Source: JADJXV01 sp964527785 (GTDB lineage Bacteria; Bacteroidota; Ignavibacteria; Kapaibacteriales; UBA961). From it: a DNA stretch of 64,000 bases. Both the position numbers and the translations under genes were made by a program. The stretch covers positions 1 to 64,000 of the forward strand of contig CAZGNO010000010.1 in NCBI GenBank assembly GCA_964527785.1. The letters are read 5' to 3'. This document shows, piece after piece, positions 1-8,187 of this stretch (within the stretch, counting starts at the first letter, position 1; each line of letters opens with the position of its first letter). Under the pieces are notes generated by a model, which worked only from the letters and a program-made list of their open reading frames with translations, made no database searches and was not told the DNA's origin.

Positions 1-92
1 ACCTGACTTTCATTACTTACCAATTAAAGCGCATAAGCTTTTTAAATAAATACTGTTTGCGTACATAGTCCGTAAAAAGGTATTTATGTTGA

Positions 93-113
93 AGTCAGGT
101 GTAGCACCTGACT
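93..113. repeat. TAG-loop hairpin, REP-like repeat
   Basis: A perfect inverted repeat with 9-bp arms (AGTCAGGTG and CACCTGACT) around a TAG loop. Bases 1-9 (ACCTGACTT) are the reverse complement of 92-100, so the hairpin is accompanied by a separated half copy about 90 bp away. Two hairpins of the same design (arms ending GGTTG or AGTTG next to a TAG/CTA loop) occur at 30584-30606 and 30629-30651. The shared loop and half-copy layout suggest one repeat family rather than chance. Confidence 0.65.
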
Positions 114-247
114 GGACTTTTGAAAAAACTCAATACATTAATTGTTGCGTAACAGCACTAACTTATACTGTTTTTAGGTGTCTCGGCATCAATATAAATA
201 GTAACACCAATGTATTAAAAACGTAACACTTTTTTTTTCAATAATTG

Positions 248-294
248 AAAAAAAAAATCATGAGAGTATATTATAATTAATATACTCTCATGAT
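248..294 (-). terminator. Intrinsic terminator of the IgGFc-like gene
   Basis: Positions 257-294 form a near-perfect hairpin with 17-bp arms (ATCATGAGAGTATATTA and its complement) and a TAAT loop. On the minus strand it is followed by a run of ten T, the usual form of a rho-independent terminator. It lies about 60 bp downstream of the stop codon of the minus-strand gene at 353. Confidence 0.8.
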
Positions 295-352
295 TATTTA
301 TGTAATAGATACAACGAATCAACTGTATCTTAGTATTGCAGAATACTGCTTA

Positions 353-3103
353 TTACCGCTGAATCATCAGTAAACTTGATGAAAGTACCAAACCATCAAC
401 ACCCGTTGCCACAAGACGGTATGCGCCAGCCGGTAATGATGAAATATTGGGCAAAACAGCATTGCTCGACCCGTTTGTAAATTCTGTTGAGCTGGCAGCT
501 ACTTCACGTCCAATAGCATCAAATAAACGGAGTTGTACATTCTGTAAATGATTACCGGTCATATTCACAGTTACGTCTTTATCAGCCGGATTGGGGGAGA
601 CAGAAATACCATAATCCGTTGAAAGCCGAGTATTCTCTTCAACCGTGACAGTTGTAAGAGTGCCTACTATTGAAACACGTTTATCCTGAGCATAGAGTGC
701 CTTTATAAGAAGAGTGTCTATGTCTTTCTTGTTCAGTGATGCAGTTGTGGGTTTGTATTGAATATCCATTGCGTGCATTGCATTCGGAGCAAGGGGGAAA
801 TCAGATGTAATATTCCCTTTGTTAATCGTGAATAAAGTTGCAGTGCCAAGTGAAGTAGATTTAAGATATATTGTATCAGTAGTTGGATTAAGAATTTCTA
901 TTGTTCGAGTATATGTTGAATCAACATCATAACCGGTGAAGTTGATTTTAGGTGGGTTAACTGTAATGAACGGCTGCACTACCACCCCTTCTAATGGAAT
1001 AAGTATCTCACCTCCGCACAATGCAAAGTTAACTGAAAGTGTATCGCGGCTGGGAGCAACTTTGTTGTTTGGTTTGTAGCGGATTTTTACTGTGTATTTA
1101 GCTCCCGGAGCAAATACAATACCTACCCCTGCTGCGCTATCCAAAAGTGAAAAACCTGAGAGTGTTCCATATATGAATATCGAGTCAATCATTACCGGCT
1201 GCAGTGTTGTGTTTGAAATGGTCAGAGTACGCTCAATGGTTGTGTCTGCAATCGGAGTGCGAAAAGACAATAATGACGGAGTAACTTCGGGGAGTTTATC
1301 TGCCTTATATCTCACTGTGTCAAGTACGTAGTTTCCTGCTCTGTCAATAATGGCAACAACGGCAAAAGCATCCTTCGTTTTATCTTTCACTTGTAGCTTG
1401 AAATCAAATACCGTTACTTTGGGCAAAGGAACAACCTTGTCGGCGGTAAGAAGTTTCAGTTCATAATTATAACTTAAAGAATCATTAAGAGATATATCAA
1501 AAATCCCTTGATCTATCTGCACAGCATCAGGAGGCGGTGGTCCATAATCCCGAAGTTCGGTTGCGTGGAATGTAAAGTCTCCACAACCACCTTTAGTATA
1601 GGAAACTATCGGAGGTAAAGTATCTAGGTCTGTCAGTGATTTTGTACCTAGAACTGCTGCCCAACCATACGAATTATTGGTTCCAAACCCATAGACATAT
1701 CCACCTAAGTGCGTATTGCTTGTAATGGTATGAACACCAGGTGCGACAGGTTGTTGCCCCCAATACAGATTTGTACCGGGTATATTGTTATCAAATAACT
1801 GCGAATATGATTTGTAGAGCGTATCTTTATCGAGTACAATTGATTTTAATTTCTTTTTATCAATGTCAGAGGTATCTCCTTCAACGATAAATGAGAAAAA
1901 ATTACTTGTAAAATCATTAGCTGTCGGTATCTGAAATGTAGTAGAACTGAGATACTGCTCTTGCGGTGTTAATACAAGCATGAACGGGTCAAATTTACTT
2001 CCGCTGTCCCAATCGGCAGAATACGCATATTGCATTACCAAAATCGGTTTGTTTGCTTCCCAAACAGTAATCCCTGTAAAACCTGTTACTTCATCGTTTC
2101 CTACCCATGTATTATAATCTTCGTAAAAATCACCTGCTTTTGAGAGCACAATATCCCGTTGCCCCGATAACTCTTTGGTAACTTTATCGTAGTATTTCAT
2201 CCTGACAAAGGTATTTGCTTTAGAGGCAACTACCCGAAAAAAATCTCCTTTGTTATCACGTTGGAATTCTATAGAGTAGTGTTTTTTGCCCCATGCAGAT
2301 ACGGGTGGTATCATCTCACACATGTGATCACGTCCATTTGTGTTATTCGCCGGAAGCATTGTGCGTTCGTGATAAGAAATAAGTCCTATGGGTTTATTAG
2401 ATGAAATCTTTGACCCTGTTAAGTCGAATACACCTTTTGTTGTACCATCTCCTACTACATTATAGACCTCACCTTTATTAAGTATTATCGGACCTAATGT
2501 TTGCCCTATCTTATAGCCGCTTTTAGTCTTAGCAAAATTACCGCCTCTGCCCCGCAAAGTAACAAATACTTCTGTCTTATCTTCGGATGCAATAATAATA
2601 AAACCCCCAGCCCACGGTCGTATTTCACTGTAATCATAATAGGAGCAGTGTATGTATTCAGTACCAAATGTATTTGTCGGCAGAGCTAGATAACCGTCGG
2701 AGGTTAATTCCTTTGAGTTCAACACGTAAACTGAAATTGGATGCTCCGAGTAAATATGGATTCCACGAGGATCGGCTATTTCAGATGTTACAATTTCAAA
2801 GTCATAGCTTGCGGAGCCGTCCTTTGTAGTGAACAGCATTGTTTCGTTAGCTCTTAATTTTTTGGAACGGATAAATCCTGCTCCGCGAACTTCTAATGTT
2901 ACAAGTGTGTTGTACTTTGAAGTAATGTAGAAATCAAGCTGATTCACTGGAGTTGCTTTAGCATCATTGAGCGGGACTGCAAGCCAGAAATCTCGTCCTT
3001 CGGCTGAAAGACTGCTAAACTTGGAGTTGTCTAGCGAGCTGCATACGCTGAGGGTTGAAAAAGCAAAGAACAGAACGATACAATAACGGTAAAGAGTTTG
3101 CAT
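353..3103 (-). CDS. IgGFc-binding-like secreted protein with T9SS sorting domain
   Basis: This encodes a 916-residue exported protein. An ATG at 3103 is preferred to upstream starts because it has an AGAGG ribosome site and is directly followed by a hydrophobic signal peptide (residues about 8-20). The first third begins with EGRDFWLAVPL, typical of the IgGFc-binding N-terminal domain of Bacteroidota surface proteins. The middle has two Ig-like, choice-of-anchor style segments around residues 620-830. The end (SVSPNPADKDVTVNM onward, with the typical DAIGREV and PAGAYRL pieces) is a T9SS type A sorting domain, so the protein is probably exported by T9SS and anchored at the cell surface or released. 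A paralogue lies at 26390. The ligand is unknown; antibody binding should not be assumed from the domain name. Confidence 0.85.
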   Translation of the reverse strand: MQTLYRYCIVLFFAFSTLSVCSSLDNSKFSSLSAEGRDFWLAVPLNDAKATPVNQLDFYITSKYNTLVTLEVRGAGFIRSKKLRANETMLFTTKDGSASYDFEIVTSEIADPRGIHIYSEHPISVYVLNSKELTSDGYLALPTNTFGTEYIHCSYYDYSEIRPWAGGFIIIASEDKTEVFVTLRGRGGNFAKTKSGYKIGQTLGPIILNKGEVYNVVGDGTTKGVFDLTGSKISSNKPIGLISYHERTMLPANNTNGRDHMCEMIPPVSAWGKKHYSIEFQRDNKGDFFRVVASKANTFVRMKYYDKVTKELSGQRDIVLSKAGDFYEDYNTWVGNDEVTGFTGITVWEANKPILVMQYAYSADWDSGSKFDPFMLVLTPQEQYLSSTTFQIPTANDFTSNFFSFIVEGDTSDIDKKKLKSIVLDKDTLYKSYSQLFDNNIPGTNLYWGQQPVAPGVHTITSNTHLGGYVYGFGTNNSYGWAAVLGTKSLTDLDTLPPIVSYTKGGCGDFTFHATELRDYGPPPPDAVQIDQGIFDISLNDSLSYNYELKLLTADKVVPLPKVTVFDFKLQVKDKTKDAFAVVAIIDRAGNYVLDTVRYKADKLPEVTPSLLSFRTPIADTTIERTLTISNTTLQPVMIDSIFIYGTLSGFSLLDSAAGVGIVFAPGAKYTVKIRYKPNNKVAPSRDTLSVNFALCGGEILIPLEGVVVQPFITVNPPKINFTGYDVDSTYTRTIEILNPTTDTIYLKSTSLGTATLFTINKGNITSDFPLAPNAMHAMDIQYKPTTASLNKKDIDTLLIKALYAQDKRVSIVGTLTTVTVEENTRLSTDYGISVSPNPADKDVTVNMTGNHLQNVQLRLFDAIGREVAASSTEFTNGSSNAVLPNISSLPAGAYRLVATGVDGLVLSSSLLMIQR

Positions 3104-3422
3104 GAAAACCTCTTGAATAGATGTGAAAAAATGAAATTCGGATTTTGTTTCCGTGTATTGTGAAGTAGGTAAAATGTAAGGTAACAACGAACAAATCGTG
3201 ATAAAAAACAGTTTAAGACAAACTATATGCCAACAATACTTTTACAGTAAATTCATTCTATAAGATAGACCATTGTATGATTAAATACTTACAGATATTC
3301 TCATCCGTAATGAATAAAGTCTTAAAATGTCATTTATATACATTTACATATTGTCCGATATATTTGTCTGTATGAAAAAAACTTGACACAATATTTCCAA
3401 GTAAATTTCGTAGTTTTGTATT
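3104..3422. other. Divergent intergenic region
   Basis: This AT-rich stretch lies between the divergent IgGFc-like gene and the DUF2946-like gene. A TAGTTTTG box is present at 3411-3418, just before the rightward gene. No clear leftward promoter and no convincing Zur- or Fur-type palindrome was found by eye. Confidence 0.5.
3411..3418 (+). promoter_or_regulatory. Bacteroidota -7 box, possibly for a leaderless mRNA
   Basis: TAGTTTTG fits the Bacteroidota sigma-A consensus TAnnTTTG. A TTG at 3383-3385 could be the -33 element, though the 25-base gap is slightly long. Transcription would begin about 4-8 bases after the box, which is at or next to the GTG/ATG start codons at 3423/3426, so the message may have almost no leader. 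No Shine-Dalgarno sequence is visible there, which agrees with this reading. Confidence 0.45.
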
Positions 3423-3776
3423 GTGATGAAAACTATCATTCTTCATAGTACTCGATTAGGAAGAACTGCAGTTGCAGTTCTCGTTGCCGTTTGCTTCCTT
3501 TTGGGGCAATGGGTAGAGGTATGGCATCATCACTCCTCAGTAAATAATCAGTCGAATGTACTTTCTGTGCAGCAAACTGATAACGTAGGTGACATCCATT
3601 TACATGATTCCTGTCCAATTTGCGGTTGCAGTCAATTCATTAAAGACGGGCTGATGAAACCTGTCTCTGAGTTTTTCTCTTCTGTTTCAAAGTCTGTTTT
3701 TTCATTCTTCAAACAAGTCTGCTATAAGTTTCTTGCTACTGTTCTTCATTCTGGTCGCGCCCCACCAAAGTTCTAA
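3423..3776 (+). CDS. DUF2946-like small His/Cys-rich protein
   Basis: This is a 117-residue protein (115 or more if the ATG at 3426 is used) with an N-terminal hydrophobic segment (about 14-30) that is a signal peptide or membrane anchor. It then carries VWHHH, IHLHDSCPICGC and a C-terminal SGRAPPKF. The HLHDSCPIC motif and the RAPP tail are typical of DUF2946-type proteins, which are often found beside metal-related outer-membrane receptors. His and Cys clusters suggest metal binding. It lies 120 bp upstream of a ZnuD-like TonB receptor on the same strand and probably shares its job. A role in zinc or copper handling is inference. Confidence 0.65.
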   Translation: MMKTIILHSTRLGRTAVAVLVAVCFLLGQWVEVWHHHSSVNNQSNVLSVQQTDNVGDIHLHDSCPICGCSQFIKDGLMKPVSEFFSSVSKSVFSFFKQVCYKFLATVLHSGRAPPKF

Positions 3777-3896
3777 GTAATACCTTCTCATCTATTGAAT
3801 CACTCATAATACTGATGAGAGCGATTCTTGTTCCCTTTTATGGACGATTATTTACCATAAAAGAACTTCTCCATTTGGATTACTTATATACAGTTC

Positions 3897-6269
3897 ATGA
3901 TGAAAACGCTCAATCGTTGCAGCTTTCTTGCTGTAGCAAGTTTGCTCGTATTTACTTGCAATATAAAAGCACAAGTAACTATCGAAATTCGCGGAACAGT
4001 GGTTGATTCTACTACTCAAAAGCCATTAGTCGGGGTATCACTCGAACTTGATCCTTTATACAATACACAGGCAGATATATTGCCTGTCAAAAAAGGGTGT
4101 ATCAGCTATAAAGGAGGCGTGTTTTCACTTGCAAAAATACCAGTCGGAGAATACAATCTAACAACGAAATATATCGGGTACAAAACTACTGTCCGTCAAA
4201 TTAAACTTTTTGACGATAGTGTCTTTACCATAATGCTCGAATCTACAGGCGTTCTCCTCAAACCGACAATTGTAGAATCCAACCGTATATCCGAGTTTGG
4301 CGCGCCAACCAAGCAAACTGTAACGATAACCACTGCAGAACTTGATGAACATCGAGGGCAAACAATCGCGGATGCATTGAAAACTATCAACGGCATTACC
4401 ACACTTCAAACCGGACCGTCTATCTCCAAACCGGTTATTCATGGACTTCATTCGCAGAGAGTAACGGTAATGAATGCAGGAATAGCCCAAGAAGGGCAGC
4501 AATGGGGCGCGGAACACGCACCGGAAATAGACCCTTTTTCAATTTCAGGAATTGAAGTATTGAAAGGTGCTGCGGGTGTGGAATATGGTGTTGGGGCGAT
4601 TGGAGGGGTAATTCGGGTGGAACAGCGGGAGTTGCCTGTAAATTCAGGATTCGGCGGGGAGTTCACAGCAAATGTCTTCTCTAATAATCGCCAGGGGGCT
4701 GGTTCATTACTTTTGGAGGGGAGTGTTTTCGACGGTGTGGGTTGGAGAGCACAACTAAGCGGGCGAAAAGCGGGGAATACCAAAGCAAGTGAATACTGGA
4801 TGGCAAACACCGGATTTGAGGAGCTAAACGGTTCGGCAGCTCTTGGGTACTCTGCCGGGGACTTCAGTACAAAGGTGTATTACTCACATTTTGGAACTAC
4901 GCTCGGTATATATCTAGGGTCTCATTTCGGTAATCAGGATGATTTATTCCGTGCAATTACAGCAGGGAAACCGCTTACACCGGCTGATTTTACGTATACA
5001 ATCAACGGTCCGAAGCAGGAAATTGCTCACGATTTATGGTCAATACATTCAACGTATCGTGTCGGTTCACTTGGGCAATTTGAACTTCGAGGCGGTTATC
5101 AATTAAATAGCCGTAAAGAGTTTGATGCCAGAAAAAGATATTCCGATACAGTTGTGAGTTCTGCTGTACAGGCATTTGCTCTGGAACTTGAAAGCGGCTC
5201 GTTTGAAATAAAACTCCATCATAATCCGGTTGGTTCATTCAGCGGTACGGTTGGAATAAGCTCGATTGCACAACAAAATGTAGGGAATAGCTTGACGTAT
5301 CTTATCCCTAACTATTCAGTTGCCGGTATTGGTGCATTTGCCCTCGAGACATACACCACCGACGATGTAATTCTTACAGTCGGATTGAGGTATGATGTTC
5401 GTTCACAACGTACTTATAAGTATTCACCAAAAAGCGTCCCTGATTCGACGAGTAACTACGGGGGAATCTCCGGCTCAGTTGGTGCTTTGTGGCAAATTTC
5501 TGAACAAGCTTCGCTCTCAAGTAATCTATCCACTGCATTTCGTGCGCCTTCGATAAATGAACTATATTCGGAAGGTGTGCATCACGGGACGGCACAATAT
5601 GAAATAGGCGACAGAACACTCAAGCCCGAACGCGGCTTTTCGTGGGATGCCAATCTCAAAGTAAACTCAAAGAATACGTCTTCGGAAATAGGTGTATATG
5701 CTCACTATTTCGACGGATTTATTTATTCAGCACCGAGTTTGAGTACGATTCTCACGTTGCGGGGGACATTCCCAGTATTTCAATATCGTCAGGTACAAGC
5801 GTTAATTGCGGGTATTGACGCAAACACTTCGATATTTTTTACGGAGTATTATAGAGCAGATTTTGCAGTTACATGGCTGTATGGTCAGAATCTCAGTGCC
5901 AACGAACCGCTGTTTCAGATGCCTTCACCTCGAGGTAAAATCACTAATCACTTTCACTTGCCTGATATAGGAACGTTCTTGCATAATTATGTTGAAATCG
6001 GCGGACAGTTTGTAGCCCGGCAGACACGCTACCCGACAAATGGTGATTATGCGCTGCCACCGGCAGGATATGCACTGTTTGATATTGCTGCCGGTACTGA
6101 GATTCCTGTTTCAGAGACGCACAAAATACATCTTAACATTGCAGTTCAAAATGTATTCAATCAAGACTACCGGGATTACATGAGTCGTTTTCGTTATTTC
6201 ATAGCTGATACAGGTATTAGCGTCATTCTTCGATTGAGGATTCCATTCGGAGAGTATCCTGACGAATAG
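3897..6269 (+). CDS. ZnuD-like TonB-dependent outer-membrane receptor
   Basis: This 790-residue protein has a signal peptide (1-25), a carboxypeptidase-regulatory-like beta domain (about 30-112), a plug domain (about 130-245) and a C-terminal beta barrel. The plug contains VIHGLHSQRVTV and EGQQWGAEHAPEIDPF, and the barrel contains AFRAPSINELYSEGVHHGTA followed by EIGD. These match the ZnuD-like subgroup of TonB receptors better than siderophore or vitamin B12 receptors. It should import a metal or small chelate across the outer membrane using TonB energy. The upstream His/Cys-rich protein and the downstream lipoprotein fit a metal uptake set. Zinc is the best guess from the family, but substrate and regulation are not shown by the sequence. 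Confidence 0.85.
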   Translation: MMKTLNRCSFLAVASLLVFTCNIKAQVTIEIRGTVVDSTTQKPLVGVSLELDPLYNTQADILPVKKGCISYKGGVFSLAKIPVGEYNLTTKYIGYKTTVRQIKLFDDSVFTIMLESTGVLLKPTIVESNRISEFGAPTKQTVTITTAELDEHRGQTIADALKTINGITTLQTGPSISKPVIHGLHSQRVTVMNAGIAQEGQQWGAEHAPEIDPFSISGIEVLKGAAGVEYGVGAIGGVIRVEQRELPVNSGFGGEFTANVFSNNRQGAGSLLLEGSVFDGVGWRAQLSGRKAGNTKASEYWMANTGFEELNGSAALGYSAGDFSTKVYYSHFGTTLGIYLGSHFGNQDDLFRAITAGKPLTPADFTYTINGPKQEIAHDLWSIHSTYRVGSLGQFELRGGYQLNSRKEFDARKRYSDTVVSSAVQAFALELESGSFEIKLHHNPVGSFSGTVGISSIAQQNVGNSLTYLIPNYSVAGIGAFALETYTTDDVILTVGLRYDVRSQRTYKYSPKSVPDSTSNYGGISGSVGALWQISEQASLSSNLSTAFRAPSINELYSEGVHHGTAQYEIGDRTLKPERGFSWDANLKVNSKNTSSEIGVYAHYFDGFIYSAPSLSTILTLRGTFPVFQYRQVQALIAGIDANTSIFFTEYYRADFAVTWLYGQNLSANEPLFQMPSPRGKITNHFHLPDIGTFLHNYVEIGGQFVARQTRYPTNGDYALPPAGYALFDIAAGTEIPVSETHKIHLNIAVQNVFNQDYRDYMSRFRYFIADTGISVILRLRIPFGEYPDE

Positions 6270-6419
6270 AAGTATTCTTGGCAGTGTTATAGTTTTAAAT
6301 ATGGTTGCGTCTTCATGATGCTATAAGAGTACATTTGACAAGTCAATTGTATGTCGTCGTGCATCGGAATGTTATAATTCAGACTTTCCAAGGTGCTGAC
6401 AATTCCAATGAATCTGCAA

Positions 6420-6537
6420 TGAATCCGAAGGATTCAAATATTTGTAGAAAATCTATTCTAACACTCATACGACCCCAACGGGGTCGAACAGTCAAAGGGT
6501 GTATAATTGCTATAAACATTTAATCCCTTTGGGATTA
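6420..6537. repeat. Array of three 17-nt hairpins at about 50-nt spacing
   Basis: Three perfect palindromes each have 7-bp arms and a 3-nt loop: 6420-6436 (TGAATCC, loop GAA), 6470-6486 (CGACCCC, loop AAC) and 6521-6537 (TAATCCC, loop TTT). Their arm sequences differ, but size and spacing (50 and 51 bases start to start) are constant. This resembles REP/mosaic-type intergenic hairpins of Bacteroidota. No transposase is nearby. Confidence 0.75.
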
Positions 6538-6550
6538 TGAAGAAATGGTT

Positions 6551-6578
6551 ACAACTATTCAATGCGTAGCTGTAAACA
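6551..6578 (+). repeat. 28-nt dispersed repeat, copy 1
   Basis: This segment (ACAACTATTC ... GCTGTAAACA) matches the reverse complement of 30698-30725 at 24 of 28 positions by eye. It sits 13 bases after the third hairpin of the array, so the repeat and the hairpins may belong to the same kind of element. Confidence 0.6.
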
Positions 6579-6692
6579 CCTGACATGACCGAAGATTTAC
6601 TGATAAACTATAGTCAATTAGTAACACGGTATTTTATTATCAATTCACTTGTAGAAACCTAGTTCCCATTTTTTCTTTTATTTGGAGTTTAT

Positions 6693-7262
6693 ATGAACAA
6701 ATATATAGCATTGCTGGTTTGCAGTCTTGCCATTCTTGCAGGATGCTCAAAAAACCCTACGGGTACACCTGTTGAAAATGAACATCCTCCGGCAACTACT
6801 GTTATTCTGATGATGATACGAGTAGATGTTGACGGCAAAGCATTGGATACTACAAATTGTACAGTACGTGATACGTCTGTAATAAAAGGTAAGCCGGCTC
6901 TCGAAGGAAACCTTGACCTTATGTCGGGCAGTACATACCTCGGAAGGTTCGTGACGTTGGATGAATCACAAACACCGGCAAAGGATGTGACAAGTACGAT
7001 TATTGACGAAAAGGATGGACATATCTTCAAATTTGCAGTGAAAGAAAACGGCAATCCTTCGACAGTTGTTGTAATTTCAAATTTGGATAAGGACAGCAAA
7101 GGACTGGATTTCGGATTGAATTTTACAGCCATCACCTCCGATATAACCAAGCCGTCAGACGGTGTTATCCATGTGATACTGGAACATCACGACGACGGTA
7201 ATAAAGCGGGAGCACAGTTTGACACTGATTTGGATCGTGATTTCCCGTTTTCAGTCCGCTAA
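6693..7262 (+). CDS. Lipoprotein of the flavobacterial type 1 periplasmic binding fold family
   Basis: This 189-residue protein has a signal peptide ending in the lipobox LAGC (Cys17), so it is probably a lipid-anchored envelope protein. The ribosome site is TTTGGAG. The body, with VEV-type strands, SQTPAKDVTSTI, DEKDGHIFKF and IHVILEHHDDGNKAG, resembles short Bacteroidota lipoproteins annotated as type 1 periplasmic binding fold superfamily, which contain a TPAEDIT-like and an LxHEPN-like motif and are often next to a TonB receptor. It follows the ZnuD-like receptor on the same strand after a repeat-filled gap. A role in capture of the same ligand is inference. The His-His-Asp cluster could contact metal. 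Confidence 0.65.
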   Translation: MNKYIALLVCSLAILAGCSKNPTGTPVENEHPPATTVILMMIRVDVDGKALDTTNCTVRDTSVIKGKPALEGNLDLMSGSTYLGRFVTLDESQTPAKDVTSTIIDEKDGHIFKFAVKENGNPSTVVVISNLDKDSKGLDFGLNFTAITSDITKPSDGVIHVILEHHDDGNKAGAQFDTDLDRDFPFSVR

Positions 7263-7362
7263 GAGTTATGGCAGAAGAGTAAGTCTTCGGAAAAAAACAG
7301 AAGAACTTGCTGTTGTAGACTGAGATGGGAAACCTGATAATTGCTGTTATTCTACAAATAAC

Positions 7363-7394
7363 TTGGCAAAAAAAGAACTTTGTGTGTATTTTTG
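7363..7394 (+). promoter_or_regulatory. Bacteroidota-type promoter
   Basis: TTG at 7363-7365 and TATTTTTG at 7387-7394 are separated by 21 bases, a good match to the TTTG/TTG - 17 to 23 - TAnnTTTG arrangement. It would start transcription near 7400, about 40 bases upstream of the membrane protein gene at 7441. Confidence 0.65.
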
Positions 7395-7440
7395 CCGCAC
7401 AGTTTAGTTCTATGTATTGTATTCCATTTTCGGAGGTCTT

Positions 7441-8187
7441 ATGCGTCGTTCTTTGCAATGGGGGAGTGTGGTAATTTCCGCACTGATAGGTATTGTGCTT
7501 GTGCTGGGCTTATCGTATATAAGCGGGTCGAAGTTTGCTACCCCACCGTTTCCGATAATGGCAATTCTTTCCGGCTTTATAGTTACCGGGATAATAGCTG
7601 GTATCATTTCCAAAGAAAAAACAATTCTTGAACCCGGCATTGCTGCCATTATTGTAAGCATTGTTACGTCATTTGCACTGCCTGGGTTTCAGTTGAAGGG
7701 GCTTGTAGATATGCAGTCCGCAAGTTTGTTACTGGTACTGGCAAATGGTGTGCTAATGACATTTATGGGTGCTTGGGCAGGGGAATATATACAAGGTGAA
7801 GAGGACGTAAAAGCAGAAACCTCATCCATTGAATGGGGGTGGATTATTTGCGGCGGGATTATCGGTGTCGGGGTCAGTATGCTCCTTGCAAGTTCTGTAG
7901 TAGTGTTAATCGGTGGCGGATTTAATCTAAGTTATCATCTCGTAGCATTTATTGTTGGGTTGCTTTGTACAGGAGCATTAGTAGGGTGGCGCTCACCGGG
8001 TGTAACAATTCGGGAGGCGGCTCTGGCTGGATTTCTAACGGTGATTATTGATCTGGATGCAATTATGCTCACTCTCGGATTGGAGAATGAAGAATTGAGT
8101 ATGCTGCTGATGTACGGGGCGGCAATCGGCATTGTGGTGGCACTTATTGGCGGTTTTATCGGTGAAAAAATACAGAGTAAAAAATGA
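7441..8187 (+). CDS. Multi-pass membrane protein, function unknown
   Basis: This 248-residue protein starts at the ATG at 7441, which has a CGGAGG ribosome site; an in-frame ATG at 7417 lacks one. It consists almost entirely of hydrophobic helices (roughly 7 membrane segments) rich in Gly, Ala, Ile and Val, with a short charged loop (GEEDVKAETSSIEW) near the middle and a charged C-terminus (EKIQSKK). It resembles small, poorly described membrane families such as DUF5518 in style, but no firm family match can be claimed. Its stop overlaps the start of the DedA gene by 4 bases, so the two are probably translated together. Confidence 0.7.
   Translation: MRRSLQWGSVVISALIGIVLVLGLSYISGSKFATPPFPIMAILSGFIVTGIIAGIISKEKTILEPGIAAIIVSIVTSFALPGFQLKGLVDMQSASLLLVLANGVLMTFMGAWAGEYIQGEEDVKAETSSIEWGWIICGGIIGVGVSMLLASSVVVLIGGGFNLSYHLVAFIVGLLCTGALVGWRSPGVTIREAALAGFLTVIIDLDAIMLTLGLENEELSMLLMYGAAIGIVVALIGGFIGEKIQSKK

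Larger units (their letters stand above)
1..352. other. Intergenic region with repeat hairpin and terminator
   Basis: No gene is seen here. It holds a TAG-loop hairpin (92-113) whose left half is repeated in inverted orientation at the very edge of the window (1-9), an AT-rich stretch without recognisable signals, and a strong hairpin with an A tract (248-294) that reads as a terminator for the minus-strand gene ending at 353. What lies to the left cannot be seen. Confidence 0.7.
6270..6692. other. Repeat-rich intergenic region
   Basis: This region between the TonB receptor and the lipoprotein gene contains no convincing gene. It holds three hairpins of identical design at 6420, 6470 and 6521, and a 28-nt sequence at 6551-6578 that recurs in inverted orientation at 30698-30725. 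A ribosome site TTTGGAG lies just before the lipoprotein start. Confidence 0.75.

Noticed and set aside
353..3103. Immunoglobulin-binding virulence factor
   Set aside because: Only the domain name suggests this; the T9SS layout and paralogue fit a general surface protein, and nothing else in the window points to a pathogen.
3815..4006. Short open frame overlapping the start of the TonB receptor
   Set aside because: It overlaps the well-supported receptor signal peptide in another frame and has no family features.
6305..6523. 72-codon open frame across the hairpin array
   Set aside because: It spans the palindromes, has no recognisable domain, and its composition is explained by the repeats.
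6420..6537. CRISPR array
   Set aside because: The units are equally spaced, but the repeated parts are different palindromes rather than identical repeats, there are only three, and no cas genes are present.
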